The notes beneath the pieces were generated by a model. The model was not told the origin of the DNA, ran no database searches, and saw only the letters and a list, made by a program, of their open reading frames with translations. The translations under genes were made by a program, and so were the position numbers. Below are positions 9,989 through 19,505 of a stretch of DNA of 20,402 bases, one piece after another. How positions within the stretch are numbered: position 1 is the stretch's first letter; the number at the start of each line of letters is the position of its first letter. The stretch lies in the NCBI GenBank assembly GCA_000969725.1, contig JXSR01S003776.1; one strand, written 5' to 3'. The stretch is from Ophiothrix spiculata (lineage: Eukaryota; Echinodermata; Ophiuroidea; Amphilepidida; Ophiotrichidae).

Positions 9989-10341
9989 AGGTGCAATTCA
10001 TGATTCTGATGTGGCAAAAATCTCACCTTTCTTCTAAATAAGAAGAGAAGTACAACATAAATGCATGCTGACAATTTCAATCGATTCCGACCATTTGTTT
10101 TCAAGTTTAACAAGCTTTCCAGCATTTTCAAATTTCCCATGAGCTACTGTGTTGTAATTATTGTTTGGGACCCAACAGCAATTAGAAAATGACACATTTT
10201 TTCACTTTTCTCAAAAATGCAAGCACATTTGAAAGAATTTGAGGATTGTAACATATTCCAGTAAAGGATTCTTACAAGATTAATAACTCAATTTTGATAG
10301 AGGTGACCTTGAGGATGAAAAGTGGATCATGAATTGCCCCT
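9989..10341. mobile_element. TTAA-flanked MITE, 353 bp
   Basis: TTAA stands directly outside both ends (9985-9988 and 10342-10345). The inverted ends read AGGTGCAATTCATGAT on the left and AGGGGCAATTCATGAT from the right, one mismatch in 16. TTAA target duplication is the mark of piggyBac and Kolobok-type transposons. The ends do not start with the CCC usual in piggyBac, so the superfamily is open. There is no transposase ORF. Confidence 0.7.
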
Positions 10342-10424
10342 TTAATAATAACTAGAGACTTTTTTGCTTACAGAACAAGTAAAGGCTGTTTGGTAGTATC
10401 ACTTATGAAACTTTTCTCTGAAAG

Positions 10425-10570
10425 TAGTAAAAATTATGACACGTTACATAATTTTGAAACTCTCGGAGGAGTTGTAATATTATGACTTAACTGGAATTAC
10501 AAGTTCCTTAAAGGTATACTTGAGTATTTCTTTACTAGGCTCATTTGCCCCTGGAACAAAAACAATTAGG
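10425..10570 (+). repeat. Dispersed repeat related to 8831-8952
   Basis: AAAATTATGACACGTTACAT, TTTTGAAACTCTC and CCCCTGGAACAAAAACAATT match the earlier copy in the same order. The segment lies shortly after the TTAA-flanked MITE. Confidence 0.5.
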
Positions 10571-12224
10571 TAGTAGTAAAACTGCAAGGAACATTTTGCT
10601 TGGCAACCCTGGATGCGATCAGATACAAGAAATTCCTGTTTCCTGATCAAGGGATCAAAGGCCTATGTTTAGTTAAGCTTACTTTTATCCCCTGTGTGTA
10701 AAAGAGATCAATAGTTGAGCTGTGAGACTATGTCTAGTTGTTGATCTAAGCTTAACTAGAAATGTCACTTTATCCAGAATGGCTTTTGTCAATCTAGGTA
10801 TGATACTAGGAAATCTTAAGTCCTATAGTCAATCTTATAATCATGTTTCTTTTAGGAAAATTTCCAATTGCACCCTACGAGCTAGTATACTGGCACACGT
10901 GTACATGTACCGTATACCCAATTAGCCGGTTTACAGTCAGGAATATGACGTGCCTGCCTGCCTACCGGCATGGGTAGTTGCAATTTTTGGAAAGAATAAG
11001 AATACCAAGTGCCGGGTTATTACCCATCTCAGGTCACCATTGAATGCTTCAGATTCCTGATTAAATCCAAATATTATATCAGGTCACTGTTTGCATAATT
11101 TTACTCATGCTTAGGTAATACCCTGCATATTCTTCTGACGATGTAATGTGCATCTCTGACGCTTGTTGATTTGCATTGTTATTCTTTCCCTCATTAGGCC
11201 TAAAATAAAAAATAGTTGTGTTGCTCTCCCAAGAGAAAAATTTCTAATAATGATATGATGAACTAATTTTGACCAGGCTGATGTCATCGTGGGTCCTCCT
11301 TGTACTCATGTCGCCAGATTAGAGGAAATGTTGTTGATAAAACTGCTTGTGATGTTAGATCAAGCCTAATCTATTTAATCTAGCGATAAATGTGATGTGT
11401 GTTTTAAAAAGTCTGATAAAACTGTAAGACTTGATCAAAACTTGCTCTCTTAAATTTGATTAAATTTTCTTAACACTTACACTTAAATCTTGATATTTGA
11501 AATAGAATTTAGTTGACATCACATCCCATACTTGTAAACAGTATATTGAACCATATATCTTCTTGGATAAAATTTTGTATCATTAACAACACACGCTTGA
11601 GGCAACTGTAAACAGAGAGTTGGCATTTCCTGATATCAGATCAGTAATTGGGCATCTTGATTGCACCCCAATGGCGACAGCACAGCTGTGTTCAGCTGAT
11701 TAATCAAAGAATGCAGGCAGTCTTAACACCCTAGCAGAAAGGCTAGGCCTAGCAATGTCAGAATTAAATGAGGATGTCTTGATTACTATGGACCCTGGGA
11801 TTAATTACCTAAAGTTTGTTGCTATATGAACTACAGTGTTCTGATTGATTTCATTGTGACTTCAAAATTAAGTATCAAACAGAATGTGTAAACAGTTCAA
11901 GTGACTAAAAGTCTCCTTGAACTTTAATTATATGCAAATTTATTTGTAGTTACCTTTTCAAAACCATTTATGTAGTTGTTGTGTTTTTGCTGTCAGAATT
12001 AGGTTAAAATTCTTGAATTGAATAATATGTGAAATTTTGATTAAAAATAACAAAGAAAATAAAATTTAACATAACAAATAACTTGATGTTAAAAGAAGCG
12101 TAATTCACTTAAAAATATCCTGCTGTATTGTTTTTGAAGAGATTATTGCGGCCTATATCGCAATCGCAACCCTAGCTTGAGGAATTCACTCCCTCATAGA
12201 ATATACCGTTTTCACACACTCAGC

Positions 12225-12305
12225 TCCTGTTCGACTTGAACGCGGAACGATCAATACAGCTCATGTTGAATAGTCCGAGAACTAACCAACTGAGCTAGCG
12301 AGCAC
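12225..12305 (-). repeat. tRNA-derived SINE head or tRNA pseudogene
   Basis: Read on the minus strand, TAGCTCAGTTGG (12286-12297) is a perfect pol III A-box within GCTCGCTAGCTCAGTTGGTT. A B-box-like GTTCAAGTC follows (12233-12241) at tRNA spacing. The T-arm and acceptor stems do not pair well, so this is not a working tRNA. It is most likely a SINE head, with its body running on the minus strand toward lower coordinates. Confidence 0.6.
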
Positions 12306-12388
12306 TATATGCTTGTAAAAGCCTGGATCAAGAGTAAAAGTGAAGATTCCAAGTTGATTGTGGTACAGATATTCATGTTTTTAGATGA

Positions 12389-12571
<183 letters not shown>

Positions 12572-12625
12572 TAGTGACCACTGAGTGACCAAGGGTGCTG
12601 GTTAGATGACAAATAGTGTGAAAAC

Positions 12626-13034
12626 CAAGGAAGTTATAAGGGGGAACCGGTTTTCTCCGCTATTTTGATTTTATCGCCGTGTAAATCCTATGGGACGGCA
12701 GCCATCTTGGATTGTCGCTCATGGAGGGTGAGTTATTGTACCTCCGGCATTTTACGGCTCCGCGTGCACAACTTCGAGAGTCTTCGCAACGGATTAGCGG
12801 GAAAATTGGCGTACTTTAATCAGATCAGAGCAATTCGCAATGCACGCTACATGAAACGCAGACACGGTTTACGCGTGAAACAAAATGCACACGCTGTATA
12901 TGCATCAGATGAAGATTTGCGCGATCTGCCTGGATATCGGGTCAAACTCCGAATATATCCGGAGGTACAATAACTCTGCTCCATGAGCGACACAAGATGG
13001 CGGAGAAAACCGGTTCCCCCCTATAACTTCCTTG
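12626..13034. mobile_element. Recent non-autonomous DNA transposon, 409 bp, 8-bp target duplication
   Basis: The outer inverted repeats are 35 bp (12626-12660 and 13000-13034), starting CAAGGAAGTTATA, with a single mismatch. GTGAAAAC is directly repeated at 12618-12625 and 13035-13042. An 8-bp duplication with CA-G-G ends fits hAT-like elements best, though P or Merlin types also make 8-bp sites. The pairing resumes further in: CATCTTG, TGTCGCTCATGGAG and GTTATTGTACCTCCGG occur in both arms, the left arm carrying about 40 extra bases. The interior is more GC-rich than the intron and stays open for about 100 codons on the + strand (12665-12973). It has no recognisable domain. Confidence 0.9.
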
Positions 13035-13095
13035 GTGAAAACAGACCATTTGTATACTAAATTGCATTACACTCATATGCACCGTTATCAGGTAG

Positions 13096-13165
13096 TAATA
13101 ATAATAATACCATTCTTATTTAGCGTCCATAACTAGGGTCTCGGGGTGCTTTACAAATTCAAAAC
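13096..13165 (+). repeat. AAT microsatellite with attached dispersed repeat
   Basis: About five AAT/ATA units are followed by ACCATTCTTATTTAGCGTCC, then TCGGGGTGCTTTACAAATTC. The order (AAT)n, a TTTATATAGCG-like motif and a GCGCTTTACA-like motif is a common dispersed repeat in marine invertebrate genomes as I recall it. The assignment is inference. Confidence 0.4.
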
Positions 13166-13709
13166 AAAAAAACAAAGAGTGCATTATATACAAGTCACAG
13201 TAACAGTGTCATTAAAAAGGTCAGGTGAAGATTTCAATCAAATGTCTCTTATACATCACTTAATTTGTACTGGTAAAGTGTGTCTTCAATTTCAAGGTAA
13301 AGAATGTTCAAAATTCCTAGACGCATGCATTGTTGACTCATGTAAAGGCATAATCAATTTTAGCTGTGGAATGAATACAAGACATCAACAGCCTCCTATC
13401 TTGTGTCACTCAAAGACCCCATTGCAATATCTAAATTTGACCCAAATTTAGGCCCATCATTTTCATTATTTGGCCCAAACTAAAAGTTAAAACTTTGCAA
13501 TTCCAAAACGTATTGATTTATAGTAATTCATGTACCTTGGTCAGCTGCACAGCAGGCGATCGCAAATTTGCTTCAATCACTTCAGTTTTTTGTCATGTCA
13601 ACTATAGCCTTTTGATATGTAACATGCTGTTTGTATCTCACAATAATTTTTGGATATAAAGCAGATATAATGTTCTCTGCAGGCTTAAACAAGAAGAATT
13701 TTTCACTAA

Positions 13710-14066
13710 GGCCCAAAAAGGTCCACAGCTTTTTTCAGAGAGGGTCGGTCGGTCAGGTTTTTAATTTTTTTTTTTTTTTTAAACTCTTCCACGGACTGCT
13801 AGGTCGATCGGCCGCTCCAGCCTTCACAACTTCCCCCGCGACATCCAAATCAAAACAATCAAATACTTCTTGTAGTGATTTGGGACATCCTAAACATTTT
13901 GAGGGTTGAGTATTGAAAAAAGCAAAAATATAACATTTTGTTTTGTAGTTTTTGGGAAGTTTCGCATATTTTTGTAGAAAAAAAAATTTCAATAAAAAAA
14001 AGTTTGGGACGGGCTGAAAAATAGGGTCGGTCGGTGGAGGGCAACCAAACAATTTTTTTTTTGGCC
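13710..14066. mobile_element. PIF/Harbinger-like MITE, 357 bp, TAA target site
   Basis: TAA flanks both ends (13707-13709 and 14067-14069). The inverted ends read GGCCCAAAAA and GGCCAAAAAA going inward. TWA duplications with GG-C ends are typical of PIF/Harbinger. The motif AGGGTCGGTCGGT appears near both ends in direct, not inverted, orientation (13740 and 14025). The interior has long A and T runs. On the minus strand an open frame of about 99 codons crosses it, containing a protein-like stretch, SLQEVFDCFDLDVAGEVVKA, of unknown meaning. The true ends are short, so confidence is moderate. Confidence 0.55.
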
Positions 14067-14125
14067 TAATGGTAGAGATACAAATTATTCATAGCTGATT
14101 GTTGAATGACAATGATTGAAAGTAA

Positions 14126-14329
<204 letters not shown>

Positions 14330-14370
14330 TAGAGAGTGCACAAATATTGACTGCGTTTAGGTACATGGTT

Positions 14371-14469
14371 AAAATTATTTCCCCTCGATGAACTCAAAAC
14401 CATGACTGAGCCCGAAGGGAAGCCGAGTGCATAGTCATGGTTTTGAAATCCCTAATAGGAAATAATTTC
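14371..14469. mobile_element. Foldback/hairpin element, about 99 bp
   Basis: Two nested perfect inverted repeats are present. The outer one is AAATTATTTCC (14372-14382) with GGAAATAATTT (14458-14468). The inner one is CAAAACCATGACT (14395-14407) with AGTCATGGTTTTG (14433-14445). The loop contains GAGCCCGAAGGG and GCCGAGTGC. The structure suggests a very small foldback MITE. No target duplication is clear. Confidence 0.6.
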
Positions 14470-14921
14470 AGCAATACACAGAACAAAAAACAGTAAATAT
14501 TTGTTTTATATGTCTAGTGCAGTTCAGATCCAGCAATACTGGGGTCTAACAAAATCACTTTGAAATATTGAATCATAAAACTATGTAAAGAAGGCTTTAG
14601 CATCAGGGGTTTTAAATCATGATAAGATAAACCTCTGAATCTTCAGCATCCTCAGTCCTAACCAAATCTAGTACAAGGAGATGTTAGATGAATGTGAATG
14701 ACCTGCTGCAAATATAAACCAACTTGAACTATGTTCTATGTAGTTGGTGTTGGGCATACTTTTTTCTTATGTAATATCCAAGTTATTTTGATAAGGACCC
14801 CAGATACTTCAGCAATAACCCTAGCAGTTTTGAGTCCTACAAAATCCTACAGTAGAAAATGAAGGAAATAGATTCAAGTCCAAATACGTCTCAACCAGCA
14901 GATATATATGGTCACCGGAAT

Positions 14922-15010
14922 CGCTGCCGAGGCAGCGCCTATGTGTAGCTTAGTATGGGTGAATATTGGATTGGAATGCAAGGGGTCCCAGGTTCGAGTC
15001 CCTGGGTCGA
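14922..15010 (+). repeat. tRNA-derived SINE, related to the 4405-4611 dimer
   Basis: The head is a hairpin, CGCTGCCGAGGCAGCG (14922-14937), matching the palindrome at 4405 except for the central two bases. It is followed by an A-box-like GTGTAGCTTAGTATGGG and a perfect B-box GGTTCGAGTCC inside a paired T-arm, CCCAGG...CCTGGG. The anticodon stem is weak and the A-box has an extra base, so a functional tRNA is unlikely. The TGTGTGAAAACAGG tail after 15010 also appears, in the form TGTGTGAAAACGG, on the minus strand after the SINE head at 12225. The two SINEs may therefore share a body start. Confidence 0.65.
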
Positions 15011-15453
15011 ATGTGTGAAAACAGGATGTTTTAAAAATGAAGTCAGTATGAGAGTCAAAAGAATGTTACATGTGACTGTCCACCACAAAAAAGCAATATG
15101 AAGTTGAATATAATTCCATGTGTTGTTGTTAGTATTGGATTTGCACTGTAATAGTCTTGTTTCAATTTCATCTTATAAATGTAAATAAGCCATTTTGATT
15201 ATTTAGATCAGAATGCATTATGAGTAAGAATGTGGCATATACTGCATGGCCCATTTGCAGTATTGAACTTTGCACTTTTACAAAAATCGACATTTAGTTC
15301 ATCTGAAATGTTTTTAAATCTGATGAATACTCTATTAAAATAACCATCAAAGACTTACTTAAACTTTCTAAAAACTTTCAGTGGTGTTTCTTGCAAAAGG
15401 TATTACAAAAAATTCAGAAAACTGTACAGTAGTCAGTAGAGGGATTGTGTTAG

Positions 15454-15525
15454 TATATCCCCCTGTCCAAAATGTAATTTTTACCCACAATCCATTCTGT
15501 TCTGAATTATCGAAATTGCTTATTG
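15454..15525 (+). repeat. Short dispersed repeat fragment, copy 2
   Basis: This is the partner of 3151-3211. It shares TATATCCCC, TTTACCCACAAT, CATTCTGTTCTGAATTATC and GCTTATT in the same order and orientation. It lies about 55 bp upstream of the next exon's acceptor. Confidence 0.65.
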
Positions 15526-15581
15526 TATTCAGTCATTGGTGGATGAAAGTTGACCGATGATCTTTGATGTTTTTGTTGCAG

Positions 15582-15685
15582 GTTACATGCTGGAGATAGA
15601 CCAAGATAAGAGACCAGACATCTACCAGGTCTCTGCAATTGCGTTCCGTATGGCCGGGTCCGAGTCACCAATAGCCAATTTACAT
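15582..15685 (+). CDS. AAK1/BIKE-like kinase, partial: last kinase-domain exon
   Basis: This 104-bp exon lies between TTGCAG and GTAGGT. Its first two bases complete Arg, then YMLEIDQDKRPDIYQVSAIAF and RMAGSESPIANLH follow. DKRPD holds the subdomain XI Arg that pairs with the SPE Glu, so the kinase domain ends in or just after this exon. A second GT at 15691 could serve as donor, but only the cut after 15685 keeps phase with the exon at 17054. The RMAGSESPIAN end corresponds to the variable, Pro-containing end of the AAK1/BIKE kinase region. Confidence 0.93.
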
Positions 15686-17053
15686 GTAGGTTTAGTTAGT
15701 CCGATCCATAGGGCCTTAGTTTTTATTTTGGTGCTACTATCCGCAATACAAATCCACCATCACATTATAATCCATCCACTGACTACTAGAAAACCCTGAG
15801 TTCTCACCCCTCGGGTTAGTAAAGTGGCTTCCTAGATCACTGGACTTGGTAGTTATCTCCCTCATATTGGTTTGTATCACCCGAAGAAACAAGGGTTCTA
15901 TTAATTGAATTTCAAACTAACATGTAGCATGCATTTCATTTGGTTACGTAGGTTGTCTTTATTTTTTTTTACATATTGTCTTAAAAAATATCTAGATTAA
16001 CAAGTACACAAAGGGGGGTTCTTATGGACTGCATGAAAACGCAACATAACCCATAAAGCTATTTTATGTAATTGTCAAGATAGAGGTTACACTTGTTTGG
16101 TGAAAAAAAAATCAGATTGGTTGCATCATTTTTGAGATAATTAGCATAAAGTGGTAAAATGGTGGTGCTGTTCAAATTTTGTTTTGTCCCTAAAAATGTA
16201 ACGAAGTAGCTTTTAAAAAAAATATTTTAGCAGATGTTGTAACCTTGAAAATAAAGATAATTTCAAATTAAAAGAAAAGAATTCTCATGAATGTTTTCAA
16301 ATCACCATTTTTTACAAGCTTGCACAAAGCTAGACATTTGTTATTTGTCTCAAACCAAGTCTAGGACAACAAATAGTTGTTATTAGGTTATACTTTTCAA
16401 TGTAGATTTGTTTCATTAAGAATGTTTTATGCATCAGTTTTTGTCATATCTTTTCAATAATCCCACGAAATGTCATAATTTTGATTTGAAAGATAATTTA
16501 TTTGTCTTTCAAGAAATCAAGAATACAACCCAAGTAAATTGATTAATTAAGCTTAGTAACTAATTAGCCAGGGTGGAGGTGGGTACGGTTGAGGCATCAT
16601 GAAAAATACACATCAATTTTTCTGTCATATCTTTTCAAAAAATCCAATAAAATGTCATAGATTTGGTAGGTTTCAAAGGTAATTTATTGTTTATCAAAAT
16701 CAAGTTGGAATTAACCCAAATAAAAAGTGGATCATTAATACCAATATCAAGTTAAAGTCAATTAGCCAATTTAGCCAGATGAAGATATGGAAGAGATATG
16801 TGCATTATGCATCAAATTTCATTAGAATTTTATAATAATCATATGAAATGTCATAATTTTGGTATGATATTGAAGATAATATATTAGTCTTTAAAATCAC
16901 TTGAGAATAATACTCAAATAAAGTTATCTACCAATTCTAACCAACTCTTACCCGAAAGGAGTTAGGTATGGATTAAGTGGGTGAGATGTAACATAAGTGG
17001 GCCCCACCTCAAAAAACACGACCGTTTATCCTCTTTGTCATTTACCTGTGTAG
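15686..17053. other. 1.37-kb intron with tandem repeat
   Basis: The intron is phase 0, GTAGGT to CTGTGTAG. The acceptor has a weaker polypyrimidine tract than the others. It contains the 180-196-bp tandem repeat at 16440-16935. 15690-16430 has no recognised feature. Confidence 0.85.
16440..16935 (+). repeat. Degenerate tandem repeat, units of about 182-196 bp, about 2.6 copies
   Basis: GTCATATCTTTTCAA recurs at 16443 and 16624, and AAATGTCATA-ATTTTG or ATTTGG recurs at 16468, 16650 and 16846. Each unit then has a GATAAT or GGTAAT block, a CAA-TAAA block and, in the first two, AATTAGCCA before a GCATCA...TCAATTT or GCATCAAATTT end. The copies have diverged, so the array is old. Confidence 0.6.
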
Positions 17054-17151
17054 AGTACGGATACACCAGATGTAAACGGCCTTCCTCAACCCATGACTGA
17101 AAGTGAGCAGCGTGAAAAGCAAGGACGGGCTAAGCAGACTCAAGCAAACAG
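17054..17151 (+). CDS. AAK1/BIKE-like kinase, partial: linker exon 1
   Basis: This 98-bp exon lies between a GTGTAG acceptor and GTATTA. It encodes 32 residues plus two bases of Arg: STDTPDVNGLPQPMTESEQ and REKQGRAKQTQAN. It matches the position and style of the AAK1 segment after the kinase domain, with PxPxxES followed by a Lys/Gln-rich stretch. The residues are hydrophilic and probably disordered. An AG two bases later (17054-17055) would break the phase, so the start at 17054 is preferred. Confidence 0.85.
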
Positions 17152-17612
17152 GTATTACATGTTGTAAGAATAAGTTTGTAGTGGTAATATTGTAAGATCT
17201 TGTTCACAATAAGGACTAAAAATCACTAATTTATCAAGCTAACTTAATCACTGAAGGACACAATAGCTTTCATGTTCGGCAGGCAAAGAGGTTTATGTTT
17301 CAGAAGGAGAGCATGGCTTTGATTTATGTAGGAAATTGCGAGGTGAAACAAAGTTTAGAATATGATAAAAAGTACTAAAATAGTTGATAATCTACAAATG
17401 ATTTCAAACCTGTGTCGATGAAGCTCTGTTTAGGTCGTCAGAAACAATATTTAAATCACAAGATTGCAGAGTTTTAATAAATAAGTGAAAAATATGCTTT
17501 TACAGAAAAAGAATGCGCACTGCCATTTTCTGACGAATTCAGTGTGAGATAATCTCTAATTGGTTATGCATTTATAACTCATAAAGTCCTGCTGTTTGAT
17601 AATGCATTGCAG
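17152..17612. other. 461-bp intron
   Basis: The intron is phase 2, GTATTA to TTGCAG. It is AT-rich, and no repeat or RNA feature was recognised. Confidence 0.85.
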
Positions 17613-17779
17613 ACCCGCAGCCACCCCTATGGACGTGAGCACATCAGTGACACCAAGACAACGCCCCAAGGGGCAGGGTGGATCGTCAGCTTCCGGGGCA
17701 ATACAGCTACCAACGCCTAAGGGGAGGGGGGCAAAAGTGATCCCAGGACAGCCACAACCACAGACAACTCCAGCCAACA
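17613..17779 (+). CDS. AAK1/BIKE-like kinase, partial: linker exon 2 with the PRQRPK motif
   Basis: This 167-bp exon lies between CATTGCAG and GTAAGT. Its first base completes Arg; 55 residues follow, plus one base of the next Arg codon. TSVTPRQRPKGQ is nearly the conserved block after the kinase domain in AAK1/BIKE (S-x-x-PRQRPK), which supports orthology outside the catalytic core. The rest is Gly/Pro/Gln-rich and basic, likely disordered. Local GC is clearly above that of the introns. A TAA follows soon after the donor, so retaining this intron would end the protein before the Gln-rich part. Confidence 0.93.
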
Positions 17780-18346
17780 GTAAGTAAAAAAAGACACAGA
17801 CTTGATTTGTAATTTGCCATAATTTTTATTTCAAGGTATCTGAAGTACAAAGCACCTAGTTCTAAAAAGCATTTTAAGTATTTGCTTCAAGTTAAGATAA
17901 TAGGTTCAGACCATAGATAGAGAGTCTTAGATAACCAGACTCCCTAGGCCATAGGGCTCAAATTGGGGTATTTAGGTCTTCTCAAATCCCATAAAAATTA
18001 ACATTAAATGCAAAGACTATTTGTTTGCACGTAGAGACAAACGCAAAACTGAATACAAAAATGAGTGTGCAATATGACAAAGATTCATTGCTTCATAGGT
18101 AAAAATCTAAATATCCCCAATGTGATCACTATGCCGGCATAAAAATATGACACTTCTAAATTTATGGTAAAAATAAACAAAATGTCAATGTTTGCTATAA
18201 GCAATTGCATTTTTTTCTCATACCCATCCTTTAATGAAAGTCTTACATTTAAGTTGTTGTAAAAACGATATCATTACAGCTTTCTCTGAATAGCATTGTT
18301 TTCTTATGTGTACTTGTAATGAATCATTCCTTCCTGCCCATTTTAG
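17780..18346. other. 567-bp intron
   Basis: The intron is phase 1, GTAAGT to CATTTTAG. It is AT-rich, with no feature recognised. Confidence 0.85.
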
Positions 18347-18849
18347 GATTAAGTCCACAACAAATTCAAGAACAACAACAATTACAAATACAGCAACAGC
18401 AACAAGCTCAGCAAGAACAATTACGTCAGCAACAGTTACAACAGCAGCAACAGCAACTTCAACAGCAGCAAATGCAGCAGCAGCTTCAACAGCAGCAACT
18501 ACAGCAGCAGCAGCAGCAATTGCAGCAGCAACAGTTGCAACAGCAACAAATGCAACAACGTGGATCACAGCAATCACCGCAACAACCACAAGTTGAGTTG
18601 ATGGGAGACTATACTCCGCAGCAACTTATACAACAGCACTTGGCAATGCAAGGACTTACGCCTCAACAGCAACAGCACTATTTACAACAGCAACAGCAAC
18701 AGCAGCAGTTGGCTTTACAGCAGGGTCAGCAACAGTATGGGGCTGCTGTACAGGGATTCGCAGCGCCACAGCAGTTTCCACAAGGAACGGCTCCGCAACA
18801 GCAGCAGATGTATGCACAGCAACAGTATTCTCAACAACAGTTACAGCAG
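18347..18849 (+). CDS. AAK1/BIKE-like kinase, partial: Gln-rich exon 1
   Basis: This 503-bp exon completes an Arg codon with GA and encodes 167 residues before GTAAAA. It opens LSPQQIQEQQQLQ. Runs of 3-6 Gln are then broken by single Leu or Met, followed by a spacer with SPQQPQVELMGDYTP and a second Gln block with YLQQQQQQQQLAL and AAVQGFAAPQQFPQG. CAA and CAG are mixed; the longest pure CAG run is five codons (18502-18516), which should limit slippage. Vertebrate AAK1 has a Gln-rich region at the same place, thought to be disordered and to lie before the C-terminal clathrin/AP2-binding tail. Frames of Ala/Thr or Val/Ala repeats here are byproducts of the CAR repeat. Confidence 0.92.
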
Positions 18850-18937
18850 GTAAAATGTTTTAAAGATACTTCTTTCTCTTTATATCATAGCAAAAATATG
18901 CAATGATTGAAGAGATTCATCAGGATCGGTATAATAT

Positions 18938-19062
18938 AATGTTGTATAGTTCTTAGGACCGATCCAAAAAAGCATAGTCAGTTGCCAGGAGAAGTCACAA
19001 CCAAATAAGTGATGAGTAAGTGCAGAATTTTTTGGATCAGTCTTAAGAACCATAACAACATA
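18938..19062. mobile_element. Short inverted-repeat element, about 125 bp
   Basis: TGTTGTATAGTTCTTAGGAC followed by CGATCCAAAAAA on the left faces, on the complement of the right side, TGTTGTTATGGTTCTTAAGA followed by CTGATCCAAAAAA. Arms of about 32 bp have a few mismatches and one indel, around a loop of about 55 bp. The target duplication is unclear. Confidence 0.55.
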
Positions 19063-19212
19063 AAAATATGTAATGCATATCAGAGCAGGAGAAACAACAA
19101 TGACTTCCTACTTGCTCCCATCACCCAATAAGGCCCTGGAAAATATTGTCACAATCAGCACTCCAGTTGGTCCTATAGGATAGGGTCGGTCAATTGTTTG
19201 ACCCTCATACTA

Positions 19213-19386
19213 CAGTGGAACCTCGTTAACACAAAATCTCTTAACACAAAAACCCTGATAACACAAAATGTTTGTTGGGTCCCAAGTATTGATTTCCTAT
19301 GTGAAATCAGTTGGAAAACACTAAATCCTGATAACCCAAACTTTACTCTTTGGGCCCAGTAATTTTGTGATAACGAGGTTCCACTG
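19213..19386. mobile_element. pogo/Tigger-like MITE, 174 bp, TA target site
   Basis: TIRs of 25 bp (19213-19237 and 19362-19386) begin CAGTGGAACCTCGTTA and differ at one base. TA flanks each side (19211-19212 and 19387-19388). TAACACAAAA occurs three times near the left end and CCTGATAAC appears on both sides, an architecture shared with the 187-bp MITE at 3310. The near-identity of the TIRs suggests a fairly young copy. It has no ORF. Confidence 0.88.
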
Positions 19387-19399
19387 TACTAGGACAAAC

Positions 19400-19505
19400 A
19401 ATAATTTATTGGCCAGTGTAAACAAAAATCCAAAGTAAAGGGCCCCATTGTTTGTAAATACAACCCGTACTATGTGTTTTTGTTTAAATTGTCCAATAAA
19501 TTATT
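19400..19505. mobile_element. Short inverted-repeat element, 106 bp, next to the pogo-like MITE
   Basis: AATAATTTATTGG (19400-19412) is matched by CCAATAAATTATT (19493-19505). Further in, TAAACAAAAA on the left faces TTTTTGTTTA on the right at the same spacing. It starts 13 bases after the neighbouring MITE's end. No clear target duplication is seen. Confidence 0.55.

Noticed and set aside
12665-12973. 102-codon + strand ORF as a host gene
   Set aside because: It lies wholly inside the TIR-bounded transposon and shows no recognised motif. It begins at TTG and no splice context links it to the kinase gene.
14931-15010. Functional tRNA gene with a perfect B-box
   Set aside because: The anticodon arm is weak, the A-box carries an extra base and the 5' hairpin is shared with another repeat copy.
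15686-15692. Alternative splice donor after 15690
   Set aside because: Its use would put the next exon out of frame; the donor after 15685 keeps phase.
17556-17777. 73-codon minus-strand ORF rich in Gly/Cys/Pro
   Set aside because: It is antisense to the PRQRPK exon; the + frame fits the spliced kinase.
18218-18596. Ala/Val-rich minus-strand ORF and Ala/Thr-rich + strand ORF over the first Gln-rich exon
   Set aside because: CAR repeats read as GCA/AGC/ACA in other frames and TGY/GYT/YTG on the other strand. The Gln frame alone fits the splice phases.
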